Shown here: positions 37,575 through 47,404 of the stretch, one piece after another
How positions within the stretch are numbered: the first letter of the stretch is position 1
How the letters are laid out: each line of letters begins with the position of its first letter
Source of the DNA: Pseudomonas sp. S09G 359
GTDB taxonomy: Bacteria; Pseudomonadota; Gammaproteobacteria; Pseudomonadales; Pseudomonadaceae
DNA length: 64,000 nucleotides
Reading direction: 5' to 3'
Assembly: GCF_002843605.1 (NCBI RefSeq)
Contig: NZ_CP025263.1
Location: 4,431,501 to 4,495,500 of the forward strand
Translations under genes and position numbers: made by a program
Notes under the pieces: generated by a model
Told to the model about the DNA's origin: nothing
What the model saw: the letters and a program-made list of their open reading frames with translations, nothing else
Databases searched by the model: none

Positions 37575-38918
37575 CTAAACATTTGCCGCCGGCAGGCGCA
37601 GGTTCATGCGCAAACCCGCGGCCCCCTGGGTTGCCCATAGCTCGCCGCCCTGCAGGGCAATGGCGCGTCGCGCAATGCTCAAGCCCAGGCCGAACCCCGT
37701 ACCCTGGGTGCCGTCCAGCCGCAGGTAGGCGTCGAAGATACGTTCCAGATCGCCTGCCGCCACCCCCGGCCCCTGGTCTTCGATCACCAGCCACCAGGTG
37801 TCGCCTTCGCGCTGCCCACTCAGGCGCACCACCCCGTGTGCGGGCGAGTGGCGGATGGCGTTGCGCAGGATATTTTCCAGGGCCTGGGCAAAGCTGTTGA
37901 GGTGCACGCGCACCTGGCAGGTGCTGTCCAGCTCACACACCAGCGCCGCCAGCGGCCAGCCGGTTTCGAAATGCGCATCCTGCACCAGGGCTTCCCACAC
38001 CGAGGCCACCACCACGTCTTCGGCGTCCAGGCGCGGTTTTTCGGTGTCGAGCCAGGCCAGGTTGAGGGAGTCGTCCACCAGCCGGCGCATGTCCTCCACC
38101 TCGCGGGCCAGGCGCTGCTCCAACTGCTCGGGGGGCAGGCCGCTTTCGCTGGCGATCTTCAAGCGCGCCAGCGGTGTACGGATTTCATGGGACAAGGTGC
38201 GCAGCAATTGCCGCTGCTGCTGCAGGCTCTGGCGCAGGCGCTCGGCCATGTGTTCATAGGCGCGAGCCAGCTCGCCCAACTCGTCCGGGCGGCGCGTAAC
38301 GCTGCTGCTCGCCAGCGGCGCCAAATCACCTGCGCTGAGCGCATTGGCGCGCTCACGCAGTTCATTCAACGGCTGCACCACGTGGCGATACAGCACTAAC
38401 CCCAACGCCAGCGCCAGCAACCCCGGGACCACGCCATGGGTAAACACATGGGTCCAGGGCGTCAGCCCCGGTGGCAGCAGGCGTTCCGGCAATTGCATCA
38501 CCAGGCGGCCGCGCTCGGGGTGTTGCGCGAAGGCGATGCTGACGTAGGGCAGCTCATCCTCCAGGCGCTTGCTCATCGGCCAACTGAGCTTGCGCATGAA
38601 GGTCAGGTGGCTGATCTGCTCGGCGGTCAACGGCGTGGTGCCCAGGCTCTGCAGGTGCTCATCCAGCACCGCGACCCAGGTGTGTTCACGCCTCTGCAAA
38701 GCCAGGCGCCAACGCTCCAGCGCTTCGCGATCGCCGCTGGCCGCCACCTGCTCGGCCTCGGCGGCATAGGCGGCCAGCGCGCCGCGGTCGGGTTGTTCGA
38801 GGAAGTAGGTGTTGCGTTCGACCTTCAAGCCCCAGTTCCACACCAGCCACACCAGCAGCAGGCAGGCGCACACTTGCAGCACCGCCATTTTCCACAGCAG
38901 TGGATGCCGTAGCTGCAT
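37575..38918 (-). CDS. pfeS: Sensor histidine kinase of the pfe locus
   Basis: 447 residues; the start ATG at 38918 overlaps the response-regulator stop (TGATG). A GTG 15 bases earlier is possible. Transmembrane segments at about 11-30 and 159-178 bracket a periplasmic sensor of roughly 128 residues. HAMP segment, phospho-acceptor His244 (TLSHEIRTPLARL), then N box (NILRNAIRHSP), G1 (DQGPGV) and G2 (GFGLGLSI). PfeS in P. aeruginosa senses periplasmic enterobactin and activates pfeA through PfeR. Confidence 0.92.
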   Translation of the reverse strand: MQLRHPLLWKMAVLQVCACLLLVWLVWNWGLKVERNTYFLEQPDRGALAAYAAEAEQVAASGDREALERWRLALQRREHTWVAVLDEHLQSLGTTPLTAEQISHLTFMRKLSWPMSKRLEDELPYVSIAFAQHPERGRLVMQLPERLLPPGLTPWTHVFTHGVVPGLLALALGLVLYRHVVQPLNELRERANALSAGDLAPLASSSVTRRPDELGELARAYEHMAERLRQSLQQQRQLLRTLSHEIRTPLARLKIASESGLPPEQLEQRLAREVEDMRRLVDDSLNLAWLDTEKPRLDAEDVVVASVWEALVQDAHFETGWPLAALVCELDSTCQVRVHLNSFAQALENILRNAIRHSPAHGVVRLSGQREGDTWWLVIEDQGPGVAAGDLERIFDAYLRLDGTQGTGFGLGLSIARRAIALQGGELWATQGAAGLRMNLRLPAANV

Positions 38919-39649
38919 CAGGCGCCGTCGCACATCAGCACATAACCCTGGTAACGCACGGCGTCAATGCGCAAACCTTGCACATGGATGGCCGCCAGCT
39001 TGCGCCGCAGGTTGCACACATGCACATCCAGGCCGCGATCCAGCCGGGTATAGGGTCGGTGCAGCACGTGTTGGTAAAGGAAGGCTTTGGTCAACGCCTC
39101 GCCGGTGTGCTCGTGCAGTGTGCACAGCAAGCGGAACTCCGAGGAGGTCAGCCCGGCGGCGTGGCCGTTAAGCCTCACATCGTGTGCATACGCGTCGAAC
39201 TCCAGGGCCGAGCTTCGGCGGGGCAATTGCGCGGCTTGGCTGCCGCAATCAATCGCCACCCGGCGCAGCAAGGCGTCAATGCGCACATCCAGCTCGGCGA
39301 GGCTGAAGGGCTTGGGCAAGTAGTCATCCGCGCCCTGGCTGAAGCCGGTGATACGGTCTTGCTCGGCGCCGAGGGCCGACATCAAAATCACCGGCGTGCC
39401 GCGCTCATGGCGCAGCCGCGCGAGGATAGTCAGGCCACTTTCATTCGGCAGCATGATGTCCAGCAGAATCAGTTCCACCGGCATGCGCAGCGCCAGGTCC
39501 AGGCCTTGATCGCCGCTATGCGCGCAGTTCAATGCAAAGCCACGCCGACTGAGATGGTTGCTCAGGTGCGTGCACAGCTCGACGTCATCCTCGATGATCA
39601 GGATGCGTGGAGTGGGTGCCGGGATAGATTCCAGATGATAAGTATTCAC
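38918..39649 (-). CDS. pfeR: Response regulator of the pfe locus (OmpR/PhoB type)
   Basis: 243 residues from GTG 39649 (no ATG fits before the receiver domain). Receiver with phospho-acceptor Asp64 (ILLDIMLPNESG), DDYLPKPF for the conserved lysine, and a winged-helix output domain (RLDRGLDVHVCNLRRKLAAI). The protein should activate pfeA when enterobactin is sensed. The ribosome site is weak. A perfect dyad GCGAAA-CA-TTTCGC lies just upstream. Confidence 0.9.
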   Translation of the reverse strand: MNTYHLESIPAPTPRILIIEDDVELCTHLSNHLSRRGFALNCAHSGDQGLDLALRMPVELILLDIMLPNESGLTILARLRHERGTPVILMSALGAEQDRITGFSQGADDYLPKPFSLAELDVRIDALLRRVAIDCGSQAAQLPRRSSALEFDAYAHDVRLNGHAAGLTSSEFRLLCTLHEHTGEALTKAFLYQHVLHRPYTRLDRGLDVHVCNLRRKLAAIHVQGLRIDAVRYQGYVLMCDGA

Positions 39650-39671
39650 AATTACGTCAGTTTCGCATTCG

Positions 39672-39685
39672 GCGAAACATTTCGC
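39672..39685. promoter_or_regulatory. Perfect dyad GCGAAA-CA-TTTCGC upstream of pfeR, candidate operator
   Basis: A 6-2-6 perfect palindrome within a 55-bp gap. It is flanked on one side by a direct copy of TTTCGCA (39661-39667), so TTTCGCA occurs twice 19 bp apart. This is a plausible binding site for PfeR autoregulation or another repressor; not proven. Confidence 0.4.
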
Positions 39686-39704
39686 AATGTGCGCCGAGCC
39701 TAAC

Positions 39705-40286
39705 TCACGGCCACACCGGTTCCCCCAGGTTCAGCATCAACCGGTTGGCCCAGGCGAAGATCGCGATGGCGTGGATCAGGTCAAGGATCTCGCCATCCTC
39801 CAGGCCCTGCTCGCGCAGTGCCGACAACGAAGCGGCACTGATCTCACCCGGGCTGAGCGTGAGGTCGATGGCAAAGCGCACGATGGCCTGTTCCCGAGCG
39901 GTGGTGCCGGCGCTATGCGGGTCAGCGAACACCTGGGCAATCACATCATTGCGCTTGGCCAACTGTTCGAAACGCTGGGCATGCACCGAGGCGCAGAACA
40001 CACAGCTGTTGATGCGCGACACCACCGCACTTGCCAGCTCACGCTCGGCGCGCGACAGGCCGCCCGGCGCATACATGATCGCGTTGAACGCCAGGGAGCG
40101 CTGGCGCAGTACCTCGGGCTGGTGGATCAGGGTCAAGTAATACTCGGAGACCTTGGCCTGGGGATGGCTCTCTTCGAGTACCGCCAGTTGCGTCGGGTTG
40201 GCCTGGGCCAGCTCGAGGGTCGGCAGCCAGGCTTTCCAGCCCAGGCTGCGGTTGGTGAAGCCTTGAATATCCAGGGGTTCGCTCAT
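39705..40286 (-). CDS. AhpD-like alkylhydroperoxidase domain protein (last gene of ten-gene operon)
   Basis: 193 residues. The redox motif is intact: SCVFCASVH with Cys95, Cys98 and His102, in a carboxymuconolactone-decarboxylase (CMD) fold. The arrangement of a CxxC CMD protein next to a non-CxxC CMD protein matches the pair I recall as the Avi_7169/Avi_7170 families. AhpD-type proteins reduce peroxides or disulfides with lipoyl partners. It overlaps the preceding gene by four bases and ends the operon 55 bp from pfeR. Confidence 0.85.
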   Translation of the reverse strand: MSEPLDIQGFTNRSLGWKAWLPTLELAQANPTQLAVLEESHPQAKVSEYYLTLIHQPEVLRQRSLAFNAIMYAPGGLSRAERELASAVVSRINSCVFCASVHAQRFEQLAKRNDVIAQVFADPHSAGTTAREQAIVRFAIDLTLSPGEISAASLSALREQGLEDGEILDLIHAIAIFAWANRLMLNLGEPVWP

Positions 40287-40747
40287 CGCAACTGCTCCAA
40301 TGCTTTCAGCCCGCTCGCCAGGCGCACTTGGTAGGAAATAAAGGCGATCAACTGGCCGAGGGTGACCACGTCAATGGTCTCAAGGCCTGCGTCCAGCAAC
40401 GGTGCCAATGCCTGGCGATCACCTTCCACGGGGGCCAGCACCAGGGTGCGGGTAAAATCCAGGATGGCTTTCAGGCGCGGCGAGTCCTGGGTCGCGGGCA
40501 GTGCTTGCAGGCGCTCGAGGTAGTGCGCGGCCAGCTCGGGTTGTGGCGTGAGCTGGCAGGCATATTCGGCTACCAGCAAACGTTCCTGCAGGCTCAGGCT
40601 GCCGGGCAAGTTTTCGGCGAACAGCGCCTGGTAACTGCCTTCGGTGGCATCGGTCACTTTGGCCCGCGCCTGGCGCAGGCCCTGCACGGGGCTGTGCTCG
40701 CTGAGCAACAGCCGGGTCAGCAGGTCGGGTAATACAGGACTGTTCAT
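40283..40747 (-). CDS. CMD-domain protein without the CxxC motif
   Basis: 154 residues. Helical CMD-like sequence (LSLQERLLVAEYACQL; TIDVVTLGQLIAFISYQVRLASGLKAL) with only one cysteine, so it cannot form the AhpD disulfide. It probably works with the AhpD-like protein encoded next, which has the CxxC pair, as a heteromer. Four-base overlaps on both sides. Family assignment (Avi_7170-like) is from memory of the gene order. Confidence 0.78.
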   Translation of the reverse strand: MNSPVLPDLLTRLLLSEHSPVQGLRQARAKVTDATEGSYQALFAENLPGSLSLQERLLVAEYACQLTPQPELAAHYLERLQALPATQDSPRLKAILDFTRTLVLAPVEGDRQALAPLLDAGLETIDVVTLGQLIAFISYQVRLASGLKALEQLR

Positions 40748-42003
40748 TGCAACTCCTTCAAATGCGCGCGGCGCGTGGCGACGGCGTCATGCAGAAAATC
40801 CACCACGGCCTGCCACGACTGCTGGTTGGCCTGGGCATTCGCCTCAGGCTGGCCGTCGTCGCTGTAGGTGCTGGGAATGTAAGGCAGCAAAATGCTGTGG
40901 CCGGCCAACGGAAAGTCGCGTTGCTGCACCGGCCAGGGGTGTTCGAATTGCGCCAGGCGCTCAGTGACCATCCGCCCGAAACGGCTGGACGGCCACGCCG
41001 CATCATCGCCAGCGGTGAGCAACAGCACCGGCCCGCGAATCCGTTCGACGGCTATACGCGCGCGCTCCACTGCGTCGCGGTCCTCAAGCGCGGTATTCAT
41101 CGCCAACGCATTCCGCAAGCCGGCGTCCCGCGCGGCCCAGGACGCATGGCGGTTGTTGTTCCACAGGTGTACCAGCGGCTTGCCGCGATACACCCAGGCC
41201 GGGCCATCGCGCCCCACCGCCGGGTCGGCGGCGGCCTGCCCGCCGTGCACCAGGGCGCTGGGCACGTAACCAATCACCGCCGATACCGACGCGGGAAACA
41301 GGCTGGCCAGCAACAACACCAATTCGCCGCCACGCGACTGCCCGCTCAGGGCGATAAAACCATCGGCGGGCGCCAGTTCGCGATGCATCCAGGCCAGGCC
41401 TTGTTCAAAGTATTCCAGCGGGGTGTTGGAGATATACTCCGACAGCCCCGGTGCCTTGAAATACCCCAGTGCCAGCGCGTTGTAGCCGCGCGACGCATAG
41501 AGCGCGGCGCGGGCCTCGTTGATGCCGCCACCGGAGCCATTGAGCACCATCACCGCCGGGTGTGGCCCGGCGCCGGCGGGCTGGAACAGGGTACCCACCA
41601 GGCCATCCTCACGCACCTCACGCCGGGTCACACCGGCTGCGGCCAGGCGTTGCACCAGCACCAGCGCTTGATCGCTGCCTTGCACGTCGATGCGGGTCTG
41701 CAACGGTTGCAGCACCGTCTCGGGAAACACCGCGGCACTGTGGCCCTGCTCGATACGCTGGCTCCACAACAAGCCCATGGCCGATACGCCGAGGTAGTCA
41801 CCCGCCACCGGCGCATCCCGCTCGAGATCCACGCGCCCATGGGCGTCGGCGACAAACGTCGCGGTGCTGCGCCAGGGCCGGTCGCCGCCGCGCAGGGTGC
41901 GGCTGTTCAACGTCACTTGCGCGCCGGGCGCCAGCCCTTCAACCACGATGCGCCGTGGTTCATCGAGCAAACCATCAAGAGGGGTGATTGCCAGGCGCGC
42001 CAT
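40744..42003 (-). CDS. Acyl-CoA thioesterase/BAAT-family alpha/beta hydrolase
   Basis: 419 residues. N-terminal Acot/BAAT immunoglobulin-like domain (1-130) and C-terminal hydrolase domain with nucleophile Ser223 in GQSRGG and histidine in PLAGHSILLPY. In animals and bacteria this family hydrolyses acyl-CoA or conjugates acyl groups to amino acids; a serine nucleophile indicates hydrolysis. No signal peptide, so it is cytoplasmic. In this operon it likely cleaves an ester, thioester or amide bond in the imported substrate. Confidence 0.85.
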   Translation of the reverse strand: MARLAITPLDGLLDEPRRIVVEGLAPGAQVTLNSRTLRGGDRPWRSTATFVADAHGRVDLERDAPVAGDYLGVSAMGLLWSQRIEQGHSAAVFPETVLQPLQTRIDVQGSDQALVLVQRLAAAGVTRREVREDGLVGTLFQPAGAGPHPAVMVLNGSGGGINEARAALYASRGYNALALGYFKAPGLSEYISNTPLEYFEQGLAWMHRELAPADGFIALSGQSRGGELVLLLASLFPASVSAVIGYVPSALVHGGQAAADPAVGRDGPAWVYRGKPLVHLWNNNRHASWAARDAGLRNALAMNTALEDRDAVERARIAVERIRGPVLLLTAGDDAAWPSSRFGRMVTERLAQFEHPWPVQQRDFPLAGHSILLPYIPSTYSDDGQPEANAQANQQSWQAVVDFLHDAVATRRAHLKELQ

Positions 42004-43568
42004 TACTTTTCCTCCGTCACCATCGAGGCGGTGGTGCGGTCGCTCACCAGCGGGTTGACACGCAGGCCTTTGCGGGCAGCCCAGATATTCTGGTAGTGGA
42101 ACAACGGCAGGATGCCCACGTCGTCGCTCACGCGCTGCACCGAATCACGCAGGATCGCTTCGCGCTTGCCTTCATCGAACTCGGCCGACGACAGTTCCAG
42201 GTCCTTGTCCACCTGCGGGTTGCTGTAGCGCCCCCAGTTCGACGAGCCCTGCCCTTTGCTCGGATCGGCGCTGGCCAGCACATTGAGCAGGCCATAGCCG
42301 GCCTCACCGGTGCCATTGCCCCAGGCGATCACAGTGACGGCGTATTCGTTTTTATTCGCGCGGCTGGCGTATACCGACCAGGGCACCACTTGCAGGTCGA
42401 CCTTGATGCCGACCCGCGCCCAGAACTGCGCCACCGCCTGCAAGGTTTCCGGCGCCAGTGGGTAGCGGTCGCCGGGCACATGCACGGTCAGTTGGAACCC
42501 GTCGGGGTAACCGGCTTCGGCGAGCAGCTTTTTCGCCTGGGCCGGGTCGTTGGCGATGTCTTTGACGTCTGGGTTGTAGCCGAAGGTATCGGCGGGCATC
42601 CACTGATTGGCCACGGTGACGGTGTTCTGCAAAATGCGCTCGGCAATGGCCTTGCGGTTGATCGCCAAGGACAGTGCCTGGCGCACCCGCACATCGCGCA
42701 GCGGGTTCTCGGCCAGCGGCTTGCCCTGGTTATCGCGGATAAATTCATTCGGCCCGACGCGGAAGCTTGGCTGGATCAGCAGCGCACGCAACCCGGGGTA
42801 GGCGAACACCTTGACGCTGGAGGTGGCCTGGAGTTTTTTCACGTCCTGGGGCGAGACCTTGTCGATCACATCGACGTCACCGGCCAGCAACGCGGCGGTG
42901 CGGCTCGCCGGGTTGGCGATAAAACGGTAGTCCACGGTGTCCCACAACGGCGGCTTGCCCCAGTAGTCCTTATTGCGCTCGAACAGCGTGCGGTCGCCCT
43001 GAGCGTACGACACCAATCGATAAGGCCCGGTGCCAATCACCGCCTTGCCGCTGTTGTAGTCCTCGGTACTGGATTTGGCGCCGATATGCCGGCTGACGAT
43101 GTAGACCGAGTCGATGTTCTGCACCAGCAACGGGTTGGGTACCGAGGTCTTCACGCGCAGGGTGTAGGGGTCGGGCGCACTGACCGATTCCACGGTGCGC
43201 AAACTGCTGGAATACGGCGCGACGCTGCCAGGCACATTGCGTGCGCGCTCCAGGGAAAACACCAGGTCATCGGCAGTGAACGGCTGGCCGTCCTGCCATT
43301 TCACCCCCTGGCGGATCTTGAATTCCCAGGTGTTGGCGTCGATCGCCTTCCAGCTTTCGGCCAGGCCCGGCAGGTTTTTGTCATCGCGGCGGTCGAGCAG
43401 GGACTCCCACACATGCAGCGCGATGGAACGGTCACCGGCGTGGTTGTTCAACTGCGGGTCCAACGACGATACCGGGTCGGCGTAGGCAATGCGCAGGGGC
43501 TGGGCGGTGGCCCCGTTGGCGCCGGTCAACAGCGCGGCAGTCAGTAGCGTCAGCAGCAAGGGCTTCAT
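42003..43568 (-). CDS. Oligopeptide/nickel-type ABC substrate-binding protein
   Basis: 521 residues. Signal peptide ending ATA-Q (cleavage near 22), then the SBP_bac_5 fold (LRIAYADPVSSLDPQLNNHAGD; LAESWKAIDANTWEFKIRQGVKWQDGQPFTADD). This family delivers peptides, nickel or glutathione-like solutes to Dpp/Opp importers. All transport partners lie immediately upstream, nine bases or less apart. The ligand is not predictable from sequence. Confidence 0.92.
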   Translation of the reverse strand: MKPLLLTLLTAALLTGANGATAQPLRIAYADPVSSLDPQLNNHAGDRSIALHVWESLLDRRDDKNLPGLAESWKAIDANTWEFKIRQGVKWQDGQPFTADDLVFSLERARNVPGSVAPYSSSLRTVESVSAPDPYTLRVKTSVPNPLLVQNIDSVYIVSRHIGAKSSTEDYNSGKAVIGTGPYRLVSYAQGDRTLFERNKDYWGKPPLWDTVDYRFIANPASRTAALLAGDVDVIDKVSPQDVKKLQATSSVKVFAYPGLRALLIQPSFRVGPNEFIRDNQGKPLAENPLRDVRVRQALSLAINRKAIAERILQNTVTVANQWMPADTFGYNPDVKDIANDPAQAKKLLAEAGYPDGFQLTVHVPGDRYPLAPETLQAVAQFWARVGIKVDLQVVPWSVYASRANKNEYAVTVIAWGNGTGEAGYGLLNVLASADPSKGQGSSNWGRYSNPQVDKDLELSSAEFDEGKREAILRDSVQRVSDDVGILPLFHYQNIWAARKGLRVNPLVSDRTTASMVTEEK

Positions 43569-43577
43569 GGCAAATTC

Positions 43578-44553
43578 CTAAGAGGCAAGGTTGAGGTGGC
43601 AGGCGCTCAAGTGGTCGGGTGACACTTCTCGAAGCGGCGGTATTTCTTCACGGCAACGCGCCGTGGCATGCGGGCAACGCGGGTGAAAGTGGCAGCCCGT
43701 GGGCGGGTTCAAGGGGCTCGGGATTTCGCCGCGAATCGCCTGGTACTGGCTGCGACGCAATTCGAACTTGGGGATCTGCGCCAGCAACGCCTGGGTGTAA
43801 GGGTGGTTAGCGCGGGCGAACAGTTCATCCACGGTCGCCGACTCCACCACCCGCCCCAGGTACATCACCACCACGCGGTCGCACAGGTGCTCGACCACGC
43901 CGAGGTCATGGCTGATAAACAGGTAGGTCAGCCCCAGTTGCTCGCGCAGGTCCATGAACAGGTTGAGGATCTGCGCCTGGATCGACACATCCAGCGCCGC
44001 CACCGACTCGTCACACACCAGCAACTGCGGCTGCACGGCCAGGGCGCGCGCGATACCGATGCGTTGGCGCTGACCGCCGCTGAATTGGTGCGGGTAACGC
44101 TGGCGCAACTCGGGGCTCAGGCCCGCACGGCGCAACTGGGCGCTGACGTAGTCGTCATACCCGCCACGGTCGATCAACCCCTGGCGCAATGCCCCTTCGC
44201 CGACAATACGGTCGACCCGCAGCCGTGGGTTGAGGCTGGCGTACGGGTCCTGGAAGATCATTTGCACCTTGAGCCTTTGCGCCGCGCCCAGCGCGTGCAT
44301 CGGCTGGCCGTCCAGCGCCACGCTGCCACTGGAAGCCGGCAGCAGGCCGGCGACCATGCGCCCCAGGGTGGATTTGCCGCAACCGGACTCCCCCACCAGC
44401 CCTACCACTTCGCCGCGGGCAATACGCAGGTCGACGTTGTCTACCGCGCGCGTCAGCGGACGTGGGCGGCTCAGGCCGAGGCGTTGCAACAGGCCGCCGG
44501 GCGCCTGGCCAAACTGTTTGCTGACCTGTCGCAACTCAATCAACGGCACGGGT

Positions 44554-44564
<11 letters not shown>
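43578..44564 (-). CDS. Oligopeptide-type ABC transporter ATP-binding protein (DppF/OppF-like)
   Basis: 328 residues from the ATG at 44564 (GGAGGTG upstream). Walker A GESGCGKST, FQDPYASLNPRLRV, signature FSGGQRQR, Walker B LLVCDESVAALD, H-loop ISHDLGVV, and the C-terminal cysteine cluster CHFHPRCPHATARC typical of Opp/Dpp ATPases. It overlaps the other ATPase gene by 11 bases. Confidence 0.93.
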
Positions 44565-45548
<984 letters not shown>

Positions 45549-45552
<4 letters not shown>

Positions 45553-46433
45553 CGCTGCAACCTCGGATTGAGCACGTCCCGCAGGCGGTCGCCTACCAGG
45601 TTGATCGCGACGATGGTCAGCAGTAGCGCCAAGCCGGGGAACACACTGATCCAATATTCATCACCGAGCATGAACTGGAAGCCGTTGGCGATCAGCAGGC
45701 CCAGGGACGGTTCGGTAATCGGTACGCCAAGGCCAAGGAACGACAGGGTCGCCTCCAGGGTGATGGCGCGGGCGATCTGCAGCGCACCGATCACAATCAG
45801 TGGCGGCAGGCAGTTGGGCAGGATATGCCCGACCAGGATGCGCCAGCGGCTGATGCCCTGACCACGGGCGGCCTCGACGTACTCACGGCGGCTTTCCACC
45901 AGCGCCTGGCCACGCGCGGTACGTGCGTAGTACGCCCACTCCAGCACCACCAGGGTCAGCACCACGTTGCCCACGCCCTTGCCCAGCCAGGCCAGGATCA
46001 TCAGCGCCATCAGGATGCCGGGAAACGACAACAGCAGGTCCACCAGGCGCATCAGCAGCGCATCCACCCAGCCGCCGGCATACGCCGACACCAGCCCGAG
46101 CAACGTACCGATCACGGCGGCGATCAACGCCGAGCCAACCCCCACCAGCAGGCTGATACGCAGCCCGTAGACAATCGCCGAATACAGGTCACGCCCCTGG
46201 CCGTCGGTGCCCAGCCAATAGGTGTAATGCCCTTCGCCGCTGGTGGCGCCGGGCGCCAGGCGTGCATCCAGTACATCCAGCTGCATCAGGTCATAGGGAT
46301 TTTGCGGAGTGATCCACGGCGCCAGCAGCGCGGCCAATACGATCACCGCCAGGATCAGCAGGCCGACAATCGCCAGGGGCGAACGCATGAAATCCATGGC
46401 GCCGCGTTGCCACAGTGACTGCACGCGGGTCAT
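45549..46433 (-). CDS. Oligopeptide-type ABC transporter permease (DppC-like)
   Basis: 294 residues from the ATG at 46433. N-terminal anchor (LAIVGLLILAVIVLAALLAPWI), then the DppC periplasmic segment (HYTYWLGTDGQGRDLYSAIVYGLRISLLVGV) and coupling loop EYVEAARGQGISRWRILVGHILPN. Four-base overlaps on both sides. Confidence 0.93.
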
Positions 46434-47404
46434 TGCGCACCTTCCAGGCGCACGCGCGGATCCAGCAGGCGATACAGCACATCCACCAGCAGGTTGAGGC
46501 TGACGAAAATCACCACGACCACCATCAGGTACGCCACCACCACCGGCCGATCGAGGCTGTTGATGCTGTCGAGGATCAGTTTGCCGGCGCCGGGCCAGGC
46601 GAAGATGCTTTCGGTGACCACCGCGTAGGCGATGGTCGAGCCCAGCTCCAGGCCGAGCACCGTCACCAGCGGAATCAAGGTATTGCGCAACACATGCATA
46701 AGCGTCACTCGCAGCGGCGACAGCCCCTTGGCCCGGGCGAACTTGACGAAATCCTGGGGCAGGATTTCGCGCACGCCGGCGCGGGTCAGGCGCAGCACCA
46801 GGGAAATTTTGAACAACGCCAGGTTCAACGCCGGCAGCAACAAGTGCTGCCAGCCATCGAGGGTCAACCATGACCATTGGATACCCAGCCATTCACGTGT
46901 CGCGCCACGCCCACTGGCGGGCAGCCAGCCCAGGTGCACCGAAAACAGCATGATCAGCATCAGCGCTACCCAGAACGACGGCAGCGAGAAACCGACGATG
47001 CTGCCCGTCATCATCAACCGTGAGGCGAAGTGTTCCGGATACAGGCCGGCAAACAGCCCCAGCGGTACGCCGATCACAATCGCCATGAGCAAGGCGCTGA
47101 AAGCCAGCTCGAAGGTCGCCGGCAACCGCTGCAGGATCAGCTGCAATGCGTCTTCGTGATGCACGAAACTCTTGCCCAGGTGACCGTGCAGCGCGCCGTT
47201 GAGGAACGTGAGGTATTGCTGCCACAGCGGCTGGTCCAGGCCCAGGCGTGCAATGGCCTGCAAGCGTTCGGCCTGGTTGAGGTCTTCGCCGATGAGGATA
47301 TCCACCGGGTTGCCGATGGCATTCAGGCCGACGAACACGATCAGGGTCATCAGCAGCATCACCAGCACGGCCTGGCCCACACGCCGGAGTAACCACGCGG
47401 TCAT
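46430..47404 (-). CDS. Oligopeptide-type ABC transporter permease (DppB-like)
   Basis: 324 residues from the ATG at 47404. DppB hallmarks: LLRRVGQAVLVMLLMTLIVF at the N-terminus, GVPLGLFAGLYPEHFASRL, and coupling loop DFVKFARAKGLSPLRVTLMHVLRN. First gene of the ABC part and overlapping the monooxygenase stop by four bases. Confidence 0.93.
   Translation of the reverse strand: MTAWLLRRVGQAVLVMLLMTLIVFVGLNAIGNPVDILIGEDLNQAERLQAIARLGLDQPLWQQYLTFLNGALHGHLGKSFVHHEDALQLILQRLPATFELAFSALLMAIVIGVPLGLFAGLYPEHFASRLMMTGSIVGFSLPSFWVALMLIMLFSVHLGWLPASGRGATREWLGIQWSWLTLDGWQHLLLPALNLALFKISLVLRLTRAGVREILPQDFVKFARAKGLSPLRVTLMHVLRNTLIPLVTVLGLELGSTIAYAVVTESIFAWPGAGKLILDSINSLDRPVVVAYLMVVVVIFVSLNLLVDVLYRLLDPRVRLEGAQ

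Noticed and set aside
40283..40747. Housekeeping carboxymuconolactone decarboxylase
   Set aside because: No aromatic-degradation genes are nearby, and the pairing with a CxxC AhpD protein fits a different family.
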